From assembly GCF_008728515.1 (NCBI RefSeq), contig NC_044996.1, positions 119,866,189 to 119,930,188 of the forward strand: a stretch of DNA of 64,000 bases. Direction: 5' to 3'. The DNA comes from Papio anubis (lineage: Eukaryota > Chordata > Mammalia > Primates > Cercopithecidae). Each line of letters begins with the position of its first letter. Within the stretch, counting starts at the first letter, position 1. A program made the position numbers and the translations under genes. Below the pieces are notes generated by a model that was not told the DNA's origin, did not search any database, and was given only the letters and a program-made list of their open reading frames with translations. Positions 1-10,345 of this stretch are shown piece after piece.

Positions 1-967
1 AAGAAATCATGTACTATTCATTACTTTTGAAAATATGTAAATATTGAAGTTTCTTGTTAAATAAGTTCCTATTTTACTTTCATTCACACATACACACACA
101 CACGAATACTTGCTATTAGGAATTAAGCTTTTGGGAAACTGATATCCCCCGCTCTTAATTCTTCTCCGGTATATTCTCCAGGTTCTTATAAACTAAAAAT
201 TCAAAATTTTTTGTTTTGGTGAGGAAGTTTCTTTTCATTCTTCTAGTACTCTGATTCTTCACTGGAATGGGGGAAACATTTTGTATATAACAGACTTGCC
301 AGTTTTCCAAATAAAATTTCCCACCTATGGATCTGATAACGGTCACTAAATATACCTTTTCTGTCAACAGCACAAACTTGTTGTGAGGGCTCTCATCAAA
401 GAGCTTAATCTTACACGCAGTGTTTCCCAGTTGCTAGGTAAAACAATAGATGTAAATACAGAATACTTCTTCACATTCTGTAAAATAATGCATATAGTAT
501 TGGTCAATGTCTCTATTGTGAAGTTTCAAATCAATAACTTCCTTTTGAAATTTAAGGACAGAACCTTTTTGCTCTCTCATCATTGAACAGTAATTTCCTT
601 TGATCAGTCATGGAAAAAACAGTGTTAAGTTCCTATTTCCAATTTCCTGTCTCTATTGCCTAGAAACTCAGAAACAGCTCTAAGAACAGCTCACTCCCTT
701 CCAATATTCTTCTGATGGAAAAGGGATTCAAATGCCTATCGAGAGAGTCAGCGGTGGCCTTAATTGCTTATGTTTCTGAGGCAGTTTACTTTGCCAGATT
801 TTTGATTTTTGTTCTTATTTTTAAAACCTTATTTTTAATATGGCTTTAATGGTAAGCTCTTCAAATTTTTTGGAAGTATAGTACAATTTTTCTTTAACAC
901 AATAAACACTTTGGCAAAATAAAACTCTAGTTTGAAATTGGCAGGCTTGTTTTATAATTTGATTCAG
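1..967. other. Unassigned AT-rich sequence
   Basis: No repeat family, exon or RNA gene was recognised. A short CA-rich stretch lies near 87-103. Short open frames on both strands lack any recognisable domain. Confidence 0.5.
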
Positions 968-1128
968 TATTAATAATAATAATAATAGCTAGCATTTATT
1001 GAGTCACACATTGGGCTAATGGCTTTACAAATATTATTTCATTCACTTCTGACAACTGTGGGAGACAGTATTTTTATTCCCAGTTTTCAGAAAAGGAAAC
1101 TAAAACTTAAAGAAGTTATCTAACTGAT
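968..1128 (+). repeat. MIR SINE fragment with (TAA)n lead-in
   Basis: After a TAA run, the MIR landmarks appear in sense order: a segment resembling 'agcatttattgag', a 'ttacaaatattatttcattc' type core and the 'cccagttttcagaaaaggaaac' type block. It is old and diverged, and ends are approximate. Confidence 0.8.
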
Positions 1129-1241
1129 GATAATTAATGTCCAATATTTAGTTTCTAATTATAAAACTTGTTTAATGGCACTGTGGAGACTTTCCAAGGA
1201 CAAAATTGAACAGGATAGTAAATAAGTTCAAAGTAGACTGG

Positions 1242-1370
1242 GTAATTTTTTGTAGAGACAGGGTCTCACTTTGTTGCTCAGTCTGGTCTCAAACTCCTGG
1301 CCTCAAGCAATTCTCCCACCTCAGCCTCCTGAGTAGCTGAGATTACAGGCATGGGCCACCATGCCTGGCT
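1242..1370 (-). repeat. Alu monomer (FLAM/AluJ-like), antisense
   Basis: It reads antisense from a T-rich start through 'gtagagacagggtctcac' to the 'gggccaccatgcctggct' end. Only one Alu monomer length is present and no second arm or A-rich linker follows, so it is an old free left monomer or a truncated AluJ. Confidence 0.85.
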
Positions 1371-1698
1371 GATTGGGCAATTTTGAGAACAAAGAGGAGA
1401 AGGCTGCCAAAATAATGGGAGCAAATTAGGTAAGGGGTTAAGAATTGTTATCTATCCTCAGAATGATGCCTTAAAGAATATTAATCACAGCAACCATTTA
1501 ACTATGAAAAGTTAAGTTTATGTGCCTTCTTCCGCAGAGTGCAAACCCCTTGAAGAGGAATCTTTTATTTGAAGTCATACATATAGACATATTTGAGCTG
1601 TGTATGCTGTGCATGACTGTTTTGACAGTGGTGGTGTGACTCCTTGCTTAACAGAAATATGAAACATAGAGACTTCGTATTATTTTATCTATTTTTAG
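1371..1698. other. Unassigned sequence upstream of an exon-like segment
   Basis: No repeat was recognised. Its end contains a branch-point-like CTTAAC near 1646-1651 and a T-rich tract running into an AG at 1697-1698. Confidence 0.45.
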
Positions 1699-1754
1699 GC
1701 AGCAAAAATGAAGTCTTCTGACCCAATTTGGCTCAATGGATGGCTTAAATATGA
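1699..1754 (+). other. Candidate 56-bp exon (unproven)
   Basis: The segment is preceded by a T-rich tract ending TTTTTAG and followed by a consensus donor GTAAGT at 1755. A CTTAAC branch-like motif lies about 47 bases upstream of the acceptor. Of three frames only the first is open, giving about 18 codons that include the residues SSDPIWLNGWLKYE; the other two frames contain stops. The length is not a multiple of three, so inclusion would shift frame. I do not recognise the peptide as a known protein. It could be a genuine exon of a surrounding gene, a noncoding-transcript exon, or a chance splice-site pair. Confidence 0.25.
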
Positions 1755-2044
1755 GTAAGTAGCAGTTATATTGCTGATTTATAGGGTCCATCTCTAAAAT
1801 CCTCAAAACTGTGTTTATTTTTCTAAAGAAGACTTCCTTACTTCTCAACTGTTTCAAAGAACCATAAAAATGGAGACTAAGACTTTTTGTTTATAAACTA
1901 GGTGATATAAAATAGAAACAATAGTTGTAGCAATGTGCTTTCTTCTTATATTCCCCTACAGTTAATGGGAATGTTCTCTGTAAGATCTGAGTTGGGAGTT
2001 TCCAAGAAATCATAAAGAATGGTCTTCAAAGATAACAGTATTTG
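1755..2044. other. Unassigned sequence
   Basis: Nothing recognised beyond the splice-donor-like motif at its left edge. Confidence 0.45.
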
Positions 2045-2215
2045 GGTTTTAACCTCAGTTGAAAACCTTCGAGATCTTTGCTCTCAGGCAATTTGCCAAA
2101 ATTTGGGGGTGGGGGTGGGGGTGTGGGTGTCTTCATCTCTAAAATGTGATGCAAAAATTACTTTGGAAGGTGTTGCGGGATAAAATGAAATAAGCTACAA
2201 AAGAGTCTGAGAAAC
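2045..2215 (-). repeat. MIR fragment, antisense, with G-rich expansion
   Basis: Antisense MIR landmarks are visible: a 'ggcaatttgcc' type block, then 'cttcatctctaaaatg' matching the MIR 'ctcatctgtaaaatg' block, then an 'ataaaatgaaataa' stretch. A G-rich tract at 2105-2129 interrupts the usual MIR order. Confidence 0.65.
2105..2129 (+). repeat. (GGGGGT)n tract, G-quadruplex motif
   Basis: Three runs of five G separated by single T, then a fourth run of three G, fit the four-run G-quadruplex pattern with very short loops. It is located inside an antisense MIR. Confidence 0.8.
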
Positions 2216-3089
2216 AGAAGGGATTCATAAAATATTAGATCATCTGGCAACCTCCCTCCCTCCCTTCCCAGTGAGATATCTTTCCCTCATTTTCCAACTG
2301 GTTTTAGAATAAATACTATTCCTCAAGATTGATTCAAATATATCTTTGGTTTTGGTTTTACTAATGGTTTTACCCATCTCCCTGTCTCAAATATTATTTT
2401 ATTATATTAGTAATGTTACTACTCCAGAAATTGTAAGTCTAGTTTCTGTAAAGACAGAAATTCATTCTAATTCATTCAGAGCAATTTGACATGAATCATT
2501 CCCTGTACATAGTGGTATTAAATAATTATTGGCAGGTTGGCAGTATGTATTTACTTTAAGCCATCATTCTTTTTCTACTGTCAAATAATTAACAAGATTT
2601 CTTCCAAGGAGTAGCCTATATTTTGAAGTATAAATGTCAAATAGGCAAAGCTTGTCACCTAAGGAGAAAGGATGATATACTTTACAATAAAAGTGGTACA
2701 ATATCAAGGCTCAAGCTGGACATTGCGGAATTTGAATCCAGAAGTCAGGAGCTTCAGATATAGTAAATGCCATTCTTCATTCTGAGGGCCCTTCATCAGT
2801 TACTTTTTATGTGAAGTCTATACAGCTGAAACATGTCTAGAACATTTGCTAATATTTGGCACATTAGACAGGGTTCTCCCCAACAATCTGAGATTCATTC
2901 ATTCAGACATGCCAATATGTTCCCTGGTTTCCTAGTAAAGCTCATGTACCTCCTGAAAGAGAAAACACTTCATTAACTCTGCATCCTCCAAACTTAAAAA
3001 CATTAAATATGCTCATTTCTTTTTAAAAAAAGTCCTTTTAAAGTTGTGTTTTACTTTTGTTTTGTTTGTTTATTGTGTATTTGATAAAC
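2216..3089. other. Unassigned sequence
   Basis: Mostly unique-looking AT-rich DNA. The stretch near 2460-2545 faintly resembles an L2 3' end but not enough to call. Confidence 0.4.
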
Positions 3090-3102
3090 AGAAAGAACTA
3101 TG

Positions 3103-3405
3103 GGCTGGGTGCAGTGGCTCATGCCTGTAATCCCAGCACTTTGGAAGGCCGAGGCAGGTGGATCACCTAAGGTCAGGAGTTTGACACCAGCCTGGCCAAC
3201 ATAGTGAAACTCTGTCTCTACTAAAAATGCAAAAATTAGCCAGGCGTGGTGGTGTGCCCCTGTAATCCCAGCTACTTGAGGGGCTGAGGCAGGAGAATCG
3301 CTTGAACCCGGGAGGTGGAGGCTACAGTGAGCCGAGATCGCGCCACTGCACTCTAGCCTGGGCAGCAGAGTGAGACTGCATCTCAAAAAGAAAAAAAAGA
3401 AAAAA
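3103..3405 (+). mobile_element. AluS-like element, sense, with 13-bp TSD
   Basis: A complete dimeric Alu runs from 'ggctgggtgcagtggctc' through both arms to an A-rich tail with interspersed G. The flanks repeat AGAAAGAACTATG at 3090-3102 and 3406-3418, a 13-base target-site duplication that fixes the insertion ends. Remnant internal A and B box regions are present, but the copy is diverged. Confidence 0.95.
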
Positions 3406-3418
3406 AGAAAGAACTATG

Positions 3419-3764
3419 ACAATGTGGGATATATCAATAAATCATTCCAGATCTATTTTTCTCTTTTATTGACCTCCATCTACAGGGGTCGAGAGAGGAC
3501 CCAGAATTCCCATGCTTCAAGAAATTTCCCACATGCCTCCTCCTATGTAAACTCTTAACCTCTCCACTGGTCTTTATTTCAAGATCATTAACTCAAATTC
3601 AATTGTACCCTTCACTTCTGTGGTTATCAGTCACCAACCGAGGTCTCTTGGTTTATCGTTAATTTGCTAAACCTTCATTACCTTAGGACACTGCCCCTCT
3701 CTTTTCTGATGCAATCTCCCACCCATTCACAGCTCTGAGCCTTTTCCTCTATGCCCTGTAAAAA
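3419..3764. other. Unassigned sequence
   Basis: Non-repetitive by eye; no exon or RNA gene recognised. Confidence 0.4.
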
Positions 3765-5020
3765 TAGTTCTCCAATTTTTTTGTCACAGGACTCCTGGAA
3801 ATTCTTAAAAATTATTGAGGACACCCAAAAAGCTTTGTTTATGTGGGTTATATTTACCAGTATTTGTTGTATTAGAAAGTTAAAAAATTATTTGAAATAA
3901 ACTCATTGCACAGTAACATGAATTACATACTTTTATGAAAAACCTATTTTATAAAAACAAAAACTTAAGTGAGAAGAGTGGCAATATTTTATAATTTTTA
4001 AGTCTCTTTAATGCCCGCCTTATTAGAAGACAGCTGGATTCTTATATCTGCTTTTGCATTCAACATGTTGTGATACACTATTTTAGTTGATGTATATGAA
4101 TAAAATTCAGCTTTACCCAGATATATAGTTTGAACACAGATAATATTTTAAGAATATTTTCAAATAATTGTGGATATTCTTGTTTGACACTATATCAAAA
4201 CTCAACAAATGGTAGTTTCTTAAAAATTAGTTGTAATGTGGAACCTTAAACCATATTAATAAAGTTGTTTTTATTCTGTTACATTAGAATTCTATCCTAC
4301 ACTTTGAATAGATCTTCTACCTATGCATGATTTTATAACATCATGCATCACTCATTTGAAAAATATTGCTTCACTGAGTTATGTAGATGTTCCAAATGCT
4401 GACACATTTTATTATACAATATCAAAAAAACACATTTGTTAATACCACCACTAATCTCATCAAATGAGTCTGTAAGTACAGAAAGCTGTTGCCTTTGCAG
4501 ATAAAAGTTTTCCATAAATTAAAATTGTACTTAAAAGCTTACATTTTATCATTGGCAACAAACACTGTCAATCATTTTTCTTCAGCTAACAGGTTCACTT
4601 TATTCATTTTTGAGAAACTGTCTGCCAAATACCCAAAACTGAGTAGGCAACATTTGTATTGTCAGTCTTTCCATTAAGAACAATCATCAGGGGAAAAAGT
4701 GGTTAGTTTGGCTGGTAGCACAACCAGTTGCATATGTACTTTCCTTCAAGACAACTACTTACACTTCAGTATGTAGAACAAGTGTTTTATGCATAGTTCA
4801 TATTTAATCACACGGAATATTGAATAGACATGCAATCGAGGTTGATATTGAAAAAAATGCTATTCTAGAATTAAAGATCAATCATCAACAAAACCCCCTG
4901 AATTGTATTTGTACTACTAGAGGGATATAAGTGTTATACAAAGGGAGTTGAAATTGTCACAACATATTAACATCATCCTGTAATCTCTTAGTCTTTTTGA
5001 AGACATCAAGAAATAAGCTT
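3765..5020 (+). mobile_element. hAT-like DNA transposon fossil (family uncertain)
   Basis: The left end reads TTCTCCAATTTTTTTGTCAC, then 'aattcttaaaaattattgag', then 'tttatgtgggttatat', which I recognise from a recurrent mammalian hAT-type repeat whose end begins near TGGTTCTCAAACT. A long similar-looking body follows, including 'agaagacagctggattct'. The right terminal inverted repeat was not found and no transposase frame survives, so family name and right edge are uncertain. Confidence 0.45.
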
Positions 5021-5149
5021 TCTTCTTATTGTGCACTTACACTTTATCCTTGTACCAACTAGGATGTCTTGGGCCGCAGGTAAGAATAAATTGTACCCAA
5101 AATGATTTAGATAGTCAGGAAAGTTGTCATCTCTAAAAAGGAGAAATAA
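5021..5149. other. Unassigned sequence
   Basis: Possibly the continuation of the preceding hAT-like element; not resolved. Confidence 0.35.
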
Positions 5150-5966
5150 TATGGTAGGGTATCTTTAGGGCCAGTTAATTCAAGGCTCGTGGCACCAAGG
5201 TGAGTCTCACATTTCCAAGTGACACATGAATATATGGAACATCTGGTACAAAATAAGATACTGCCTTTTCCTGTGAGTCTCTTTCTAACAATGAAGATGC
5301 CTTTCCCAGAGACCCTCCAGCAGATCTCATCTCACATCTCACTGCCAGACTGCACGGTGAATACCTATGCCCAATAGAAAGGAATCTCCATGACTAGCTA
5401 AGATTAATCAAGGTTTACTCTTAAGCTCTAGGTGGGTCACCTACCCAAAGGGTTGAAGGCCTGAATAAAATCAGGCTTCATTCAATAAAGAAGAGAGTGG
5501 AAGGGGTGTTGGGGTAAGTGCTGTCAATGCCCTGTCCACAGTTCTTTTGCTCTCCCTCCTGTACTTTAAAGGCTGCTGACTACAGACTCCTGTGACTCCT
5601 GGATTGAGGGTTTTTCCTGGGCATGGAGTTATAAGCTGTGCACAGGGCAAGCCAGTAGTACCAGAGAATTAATAACCCCCAGAAGCAGCCCTCAGCTGAT
5701 GATAGATGGGAAGTTGGTGGATAAATATCCAGTTTCCTAGGTCCCCATGTGGGATAACTCTAAGATGCATTCTACATTTCCTAGAATTAACCGGCGAACA
5801 GCCACCATGGTAACTGCCTAATAATGTACTCTTTACTGGCTGCCTTCCTCCCTTGTCTCATTTTTTCATCTCCCTTACCAGTGTCTCCTGTTATCATTTT
5901 CCAAATAAACTATTTGCAGTAGCATCTTTGTCTCAGGGTCTGCTACTAGGAGAACCCAAATCAGGA
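5150..5966 (+). repeat. Probable old ERVL-type LTR or LTR pieces
   Basis: The part near 5430-5480 reads like ERVL LTR sequence ('gttgaaggcctgaataaaa'). The right part has AATAAA at 5904-5909 followed by 'tgtctcagggtctgct', a pattern seen at LTR 3' ends. No LTR partner or target duplication was found. It could be two separate fragments. Confidence 0.4.
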
Positions 5967-6139
5967 AAATGACCCACCCACCCACCCCCATTACCATGAG
6001 AAACTCAGAAGCCCTTTTTCAATTCTTTGTTCTCAGAGGGCCTTTATTAGCCTCCTTCTCCTATAAGAGTTACTGTTCTCCGCTGAAAACTGCAAAAATG
6101 AATATAGAGAGACGGACTTATTCTTGTGTAAGCGTGCAC

Positions 6140-6436
6140 TTTTTTTTTTTTTAAGACGGAGTCTCACTCTGTCACCCAGCTGGAGTGCAGTGGGGTGATC
6201 TCAGCTCACTGCAACCTCCGCCCCCCCAGATTCCAGTGATTCTCCTACCTCAACCTCCCAAGTAGCTGGGATTACAGGTGTGCACTAGCACGCCTGGCTA
6301 ATTTATGTATTTTTAGTAGAGACGGGGTTTTGCCATGTTGGCCACTCTGATCTCGAACTCCTGACCTCAAGTGATCTGCCTGCCTTGGTTTCCCAAAGTG
6401 CTGGGATTAACAGGTGTGAGCCACCATGCCCAGTCG
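6140..6436 (-). mobile_element. Alu element, antisense
   Basis: It begins with a T tract (6140-6152), proceeds through 'gagtctcactctgtcaccca' and the middle 'tttttagtagagacgggg', and ends 'gtgagccaccatgcccag'. Both arms are present, making it a full-length diverged AluS-like copy. No clear duplication was found. Confidence 0.93.
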
Positions 6437-7194
6437 CAAAAAATATTTTTATTAAGTAAAGGAAATTAAGCATGTTGCTTGCCATCCCCAGGTCTCCTTC
6501 TCAGGAAGCATGTCCCCCAAGACTCTGCTCAAGTGGGCAGTCATATATGGCCACATTTTCACCCAAGGGTAGCCAGAGCTTTGGCTGGCAGTGCTCACAT
6601 AGTATGAAAAGAGAAAAGATAAGCAAAGAAAATCTAATTTCCTCTCTTGAAAATTTCAATTAGGAAATACCAACAACAAGAGAATGAGGAATTTGACTCT
6701 GTGACAATGAGCTGGAGTTATGAACAGTTTCTCAGGGTCATAAGGCAGTAAACAGAAATTATTATGAACCAGAAACTGAGAAAACCAAAATTATGATGTA
6801 CTAAAAAATGATAGATGAAGGAGAGGAAAACAATAAGCAGATAGTATCAGTTCATAAGAAAGCAGGCAGACTAGGAACACCTAAGTATTATTAATAGGGA
6901 ATCTATGCAGTGGAGACTCTTGGAGCTGAGATTTGGAGAGCTATTACTGTTCCTGCTTCTCCTTCCAACAATAATTTCCATGAGGCTTGACACTGTTATA
7001 GCTACTGAACTGGAATTTTTAGGAGATTCTATCTCCTTATTGGCCATGTCTATGCTAATACCAGTTTCCCTTCCAGAAAGCAGCTTGAATAAGTTTCTCA
7101 TGACAATATTCTAACCAAAATGCTTTTACAAAGTTTGATCACAGAAAAAGCCAGATTTATTTAATATAAAATGAGACATTTGATATGTAGTCCA
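6437..7194. other. Unassigned sequence with overlapping short ORFs
   Basis: Open frames of 76 codons on the minus strand and 69 codons on the plus strand overlap at 6871-7114. Neither translation shows a recognised domain. No repeat was recognised. Confidence 0.4.
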
Positions 7195-7262
7195 TGTTTC
7201 ACATCAATGTGAATATACTTGATATTACTGAACTGTATACTTTAAAATGATTAAGAGGGTAA
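7195..7262 (+). repeat. L1M 3' terminal fragment
   Basis: It contains 'actgaactgtatactttaaa' followed by 'ggtaaattttatg', the characteristic end of old L1M 3' UTRs. Only the terminal ~70 bases remain. Confidence 0.6.
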
Positions 7263-7894
7263 ATTTTATGTTTTTTTACAATTATACATACATACACATG
7301 TATATAAGTTATATACATTATATATCTATTTTTTTCAATTTGTATGTTGCCATATGAGATAATATAAAATTAAAAATAGGACATACTACATAGTTATAAA
7401 AAAATCAGAATAAAGCATCCTGGCTTGTGATACACCCACATAATAATTGCATTTTCTAGAAGGAATGTTACTTTTTAGAGTTAAAAAAAAAATAACCTGT
7501 TATTGCACTCAATCTCACACCCAAACTGAGGATATAAAAGGATTAAAAGTACTTGTACATTAGCAGAGGAATTCAGAAAAAGAAATTGATCTGCTGTAAC
7601 CACTTTCCCTAAACCCAGAGAAAGAAGTATAAGGAGACCACCTGAAAAGTTTCCTGTATTTCTCACGTAGGCTGAGAAACACACTGGTAAGAGTCAGACT
7701 CATTCCTAAGTAATGTACAGGACCCTGAATCCGTCTACTGAGCTGGTTTAAAACATATGTGAAAGAAGTATTGCTTCTTTGGGGATCATGTGTATTCCCA
7801 CAATAATTTGGGAGAAGCATGCCATCTACACACAAGATAATTAGCATATCTTAATCTCATGTTTTGTCCAAGAGGGTTTGCTAAAGGGTCAAAT
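7263..7894. other. Unassigned AT-rich sequence
   Basis: An ATAC/TATA-rich stretch lies near 7280-7330. A 95-codon open frame on the minus strand (7560-7847) has no recognised domain. Confidence 0.4.
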
Positions 7895-7903
7895 AGAAGC
7901 TAG

Positions 7904-8196
7904 GGGCTGGGCATGGTGGCTCATGCCTATAATCCCAGCACTTTGGGAGGCTGAGGTGGGCGGATCATGAGGTCAGGAGTTCAAGACCAGACTGACCAAC
8001 ATGGTGAAACCCCATCTCTACTAAAAATACAAAAATTAGCCAGGCGTGGTGGTGCGTGCCTGTAACCCCAACTACTCAAGAGGCTGAGCAGGAGAATTGC
8101 TTGAACCCAGAAGGCAGAGATTGCAGTGAGCCAAGATCGCGCCACTGCACTCCAGCCTGGGCAACAAAGTGAGGCTCCGTAAAAAAAAAAAAAAAA
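7904..8196 (+). mobile_element. AluS-like element, sense, with 9-bp TSD
   Basis: Both arms and an A tail (8181-8197) are present. The duplication AGAAGCTAG occurs at 7895-7903 and 8197-8205. Confidence 0.95.
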
Positions 8197-8205
8197 AGAA
8201 GCTAG

Positions 8206-9244
8206 AAGTGGAAGGAGTTAGTAACCAGCCAAGGGCAATCAGAGATACACTTGTCCCTATCAAAGGAACTTGAAGTGAGCGATCCCCAGCATTGAGATGA
8301 AGAAAGGCAAAGCACCACATGGGTCTCTGGTGAACTCATAAAGATGTACCCAAAAAGCTCACCTTTAAATACCTTCCAGATCTAGAGAGCACTGATACTA
8401 GATTATCACACAATGACATGCAAGCAAGAATGTTCTTGTCTTATACCCTTCTGCCTCCCGTAGCTCTAAACCTAGAGTGACCTGAAATGGCTTTGTGGAA
8501 AAAAGGGTTAATGTGCAAGGCGGGAAAGAAAGAGCAAGTTAACCAGAACCTCCACCCACCCACTAGCAAACAGCCTGCAGCAAGCAGACTAGAAGAGAGA
8601 AGCTTTGCCTTCAAATGAAACTTAGTACCTTGACAGGACAAATTAATTACTGACTAAAGATTGTTTCATATCCAAAAAGTAACCATCAGAATCATGGGAC
8701 TGTCCTTAACTTTGATCAAAAGCCAACAAAAGAACCAGCCCCACAGAATAAATTTAAAGAGCTAAATATTGGAAGACAAAAATAAAGTTGCTTTATAATT
8801 ATATCCCATGAACCCTGCTTATTCAATGGAAAGGCTACAGATATTTAATTTTAGGAAATGGTTAGACTGGATAAAAGTTTTTTTAAAAAAAGGGCTAAAG
8901 CCGATCATATAAACGTTACAATTTAAAAATAACCAAACAAAATACCACAAACCCTTATTTAGATAGGAACAATATTTTTGAGTAACAAAGGTACAAGCAA
9001 AATAAAACAAAAGCACAACTGAAAAAAATCCTGAGTTGATGTCTAAAAAGTTAAAGGAACTTGCGAGCATCAGAACATTAGGAATTTTCCCAAGCAGAAA
9101 ATGTTGTATATTCTATTTTCCAAACTGTAATCCCATTATTTTGCAATGAATACCATAAAAATTTTAGACCTAGGCCTACTCTTTCCTCAATACTCTAATT
9201 TTGTGTTTCTCTTTCTAACATGTATAATGAAACAGACACAGATT
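8206..9244. other. Unassigned AT-rich sequence
   Basis: No repeat, exon or RNA gene recognised across about 1 kb. Confidence 0.4.
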
Positions 9245-9327
9245 TGAAGCATAATAACAATATTACTCAGAATAGTGATAATTTGCTGAGCACTCATTCT
9301 GTGTCAGGTTTGGTGCTATAAGACTTA
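9245..9327 (+). repeat. MIR, first of three separated pieces
   Basis: Sense MIR sequence including 'tgctgagcactcattctgtg' stops at the L1 insertion at 9328. The missing continuation is found at 9960-9982 and after 12313. Confidence 0.8.
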
Positions 9328-9951
9328 CACTTTTACACTGTTGGTAGGACTGTAAACTAGTTCAACCATTGTGGAAAACAGTGTGGCGATTCCTCAAGGA
9401 TCTAGAACCAGAAATACCATTTGACCCAGCCATCCCATTACTGGGGATATACCCAAAGGATTATAAATCATGCTGCTATAAAGACACATGCACACGTATG
9501 TTTATTGCGGCACTATTCACAATAGCAAAGACTTGGAATCAACCCAAATGTCCATCAGTGACAGACTGGATTAAGAAAATGTGGCACATACACACCATGG
9601 AATACTATGCAGCCATAAAAAAGGATGAGTTCGTGTCCTTTGTAGGGACATGGATGCAGCTGGAAACCATCATTCTCAGCAAACTATCGCAAGAACAGAA
9701 AACCAAATTACCGCATGTTCTCACTCATAGGTGGGAATTGAACAATGAGATTACTTGGACACAGGAAGGGGAGCATCACACACCGGCTCCTATTGTGGGG
9801 AGGGGGCAAGGGGGAGCGATAGCATTAGGAGATATACCTAATGTAAAGGATGAGTTAATGGATGCAGCACACCAACAAGGCACATGTATACATATGTAAC
9901 AAACCTGCACATTGTACACATGTACCCTAGAACTTAAAATTAAAAAAAAAA
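9328..9951 (+). mobile_element. 5'-truncated L1PA-type LINE-1 inside MIR
   Basis: The element starts within the last part of ORF2 ('cttttacactgttggtagga') and ends in the L1 3' UTR and an A tail. AAGACTTA flanks it at 9320-9327 and 9952-9959. ORF2 C-terminal codons are readable from 9369, but a frame change near 9705 replaces the normal end, so it is non-coding. The G-rich 3' UTR tract is at 9797-9816. It inserted into the MIR. Confidence 0.95.
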
Positions 9952-9959
9952 AAGACTTA

Positions 9960-9982
9960 TGTGTATCATCTTATTTGACCTT
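9960..9982 (+). repeat. MIR, second piece
   Basis: The short 'gtgtatcatcttatttgacc' segment continues the MIR consensus between the L1 and the MST element. ACCTT at 9978-9982 is the left target duplication of the MST element. Confidence 0.75.
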
Positions 9983-10345
9983 TGATATGGTTTGGCTGTG
10001 TATCCACCCAAATCTCATCTTGAATTGTAGCTCCCGTAATCCCCATATGTCATGGGAGGGACCCAGTAAGAGGTAATTGAATCATGGGGTCAGGTTTTTC
10101 CATGATGTTCTCATGATAGTGAATAAGTCTCACAACATCTGATGGTTTAAAAAAGAGCAGTTCCCCTGCACACATTCTCTTGCCTGCCACCATGTAAGAC
10201 ATGTCTTTGCTCCTCCTTCACCTTCCACCATGATTGTGTGGCCTCCCCAGTCATGTGGAACTGTGAGTCCATTAAACCTCTTTTTCTTTATAAATTACAC
10301 AGTCTCGGGTATTTCTTCAGAGCAGTATGAAAATGGACTAATACA
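9983..10345 (+). repeat. MST-type (MaLR) 5' LTR
   Basis: The LTR begins TGATATGGTTTGG and ends ACTAATACA, as in MSTA/MSTB LTRs, with an ATTAAA-type polyadenylation signal near its 3' part. By eye it differs from the 3' LTR at roughly 40 of 364 positions. Confidence 0.92.

Noticed and set aside
3051..3386. 111-codon minus-strand frame
   Set aside because: It is antisense Alu translation (typical LLPRLECSG-type residues), not a gene. The same applies to frames at 8072-8320, 31846-32146, 38543-38851 and 53768-53980.
9369..9899. 176-codon plus-strand frame as a gene
   Set aside because: It is the ORF2 C-terminus of a 5'-truncated L1 with a shifted end; no promoter or start context.
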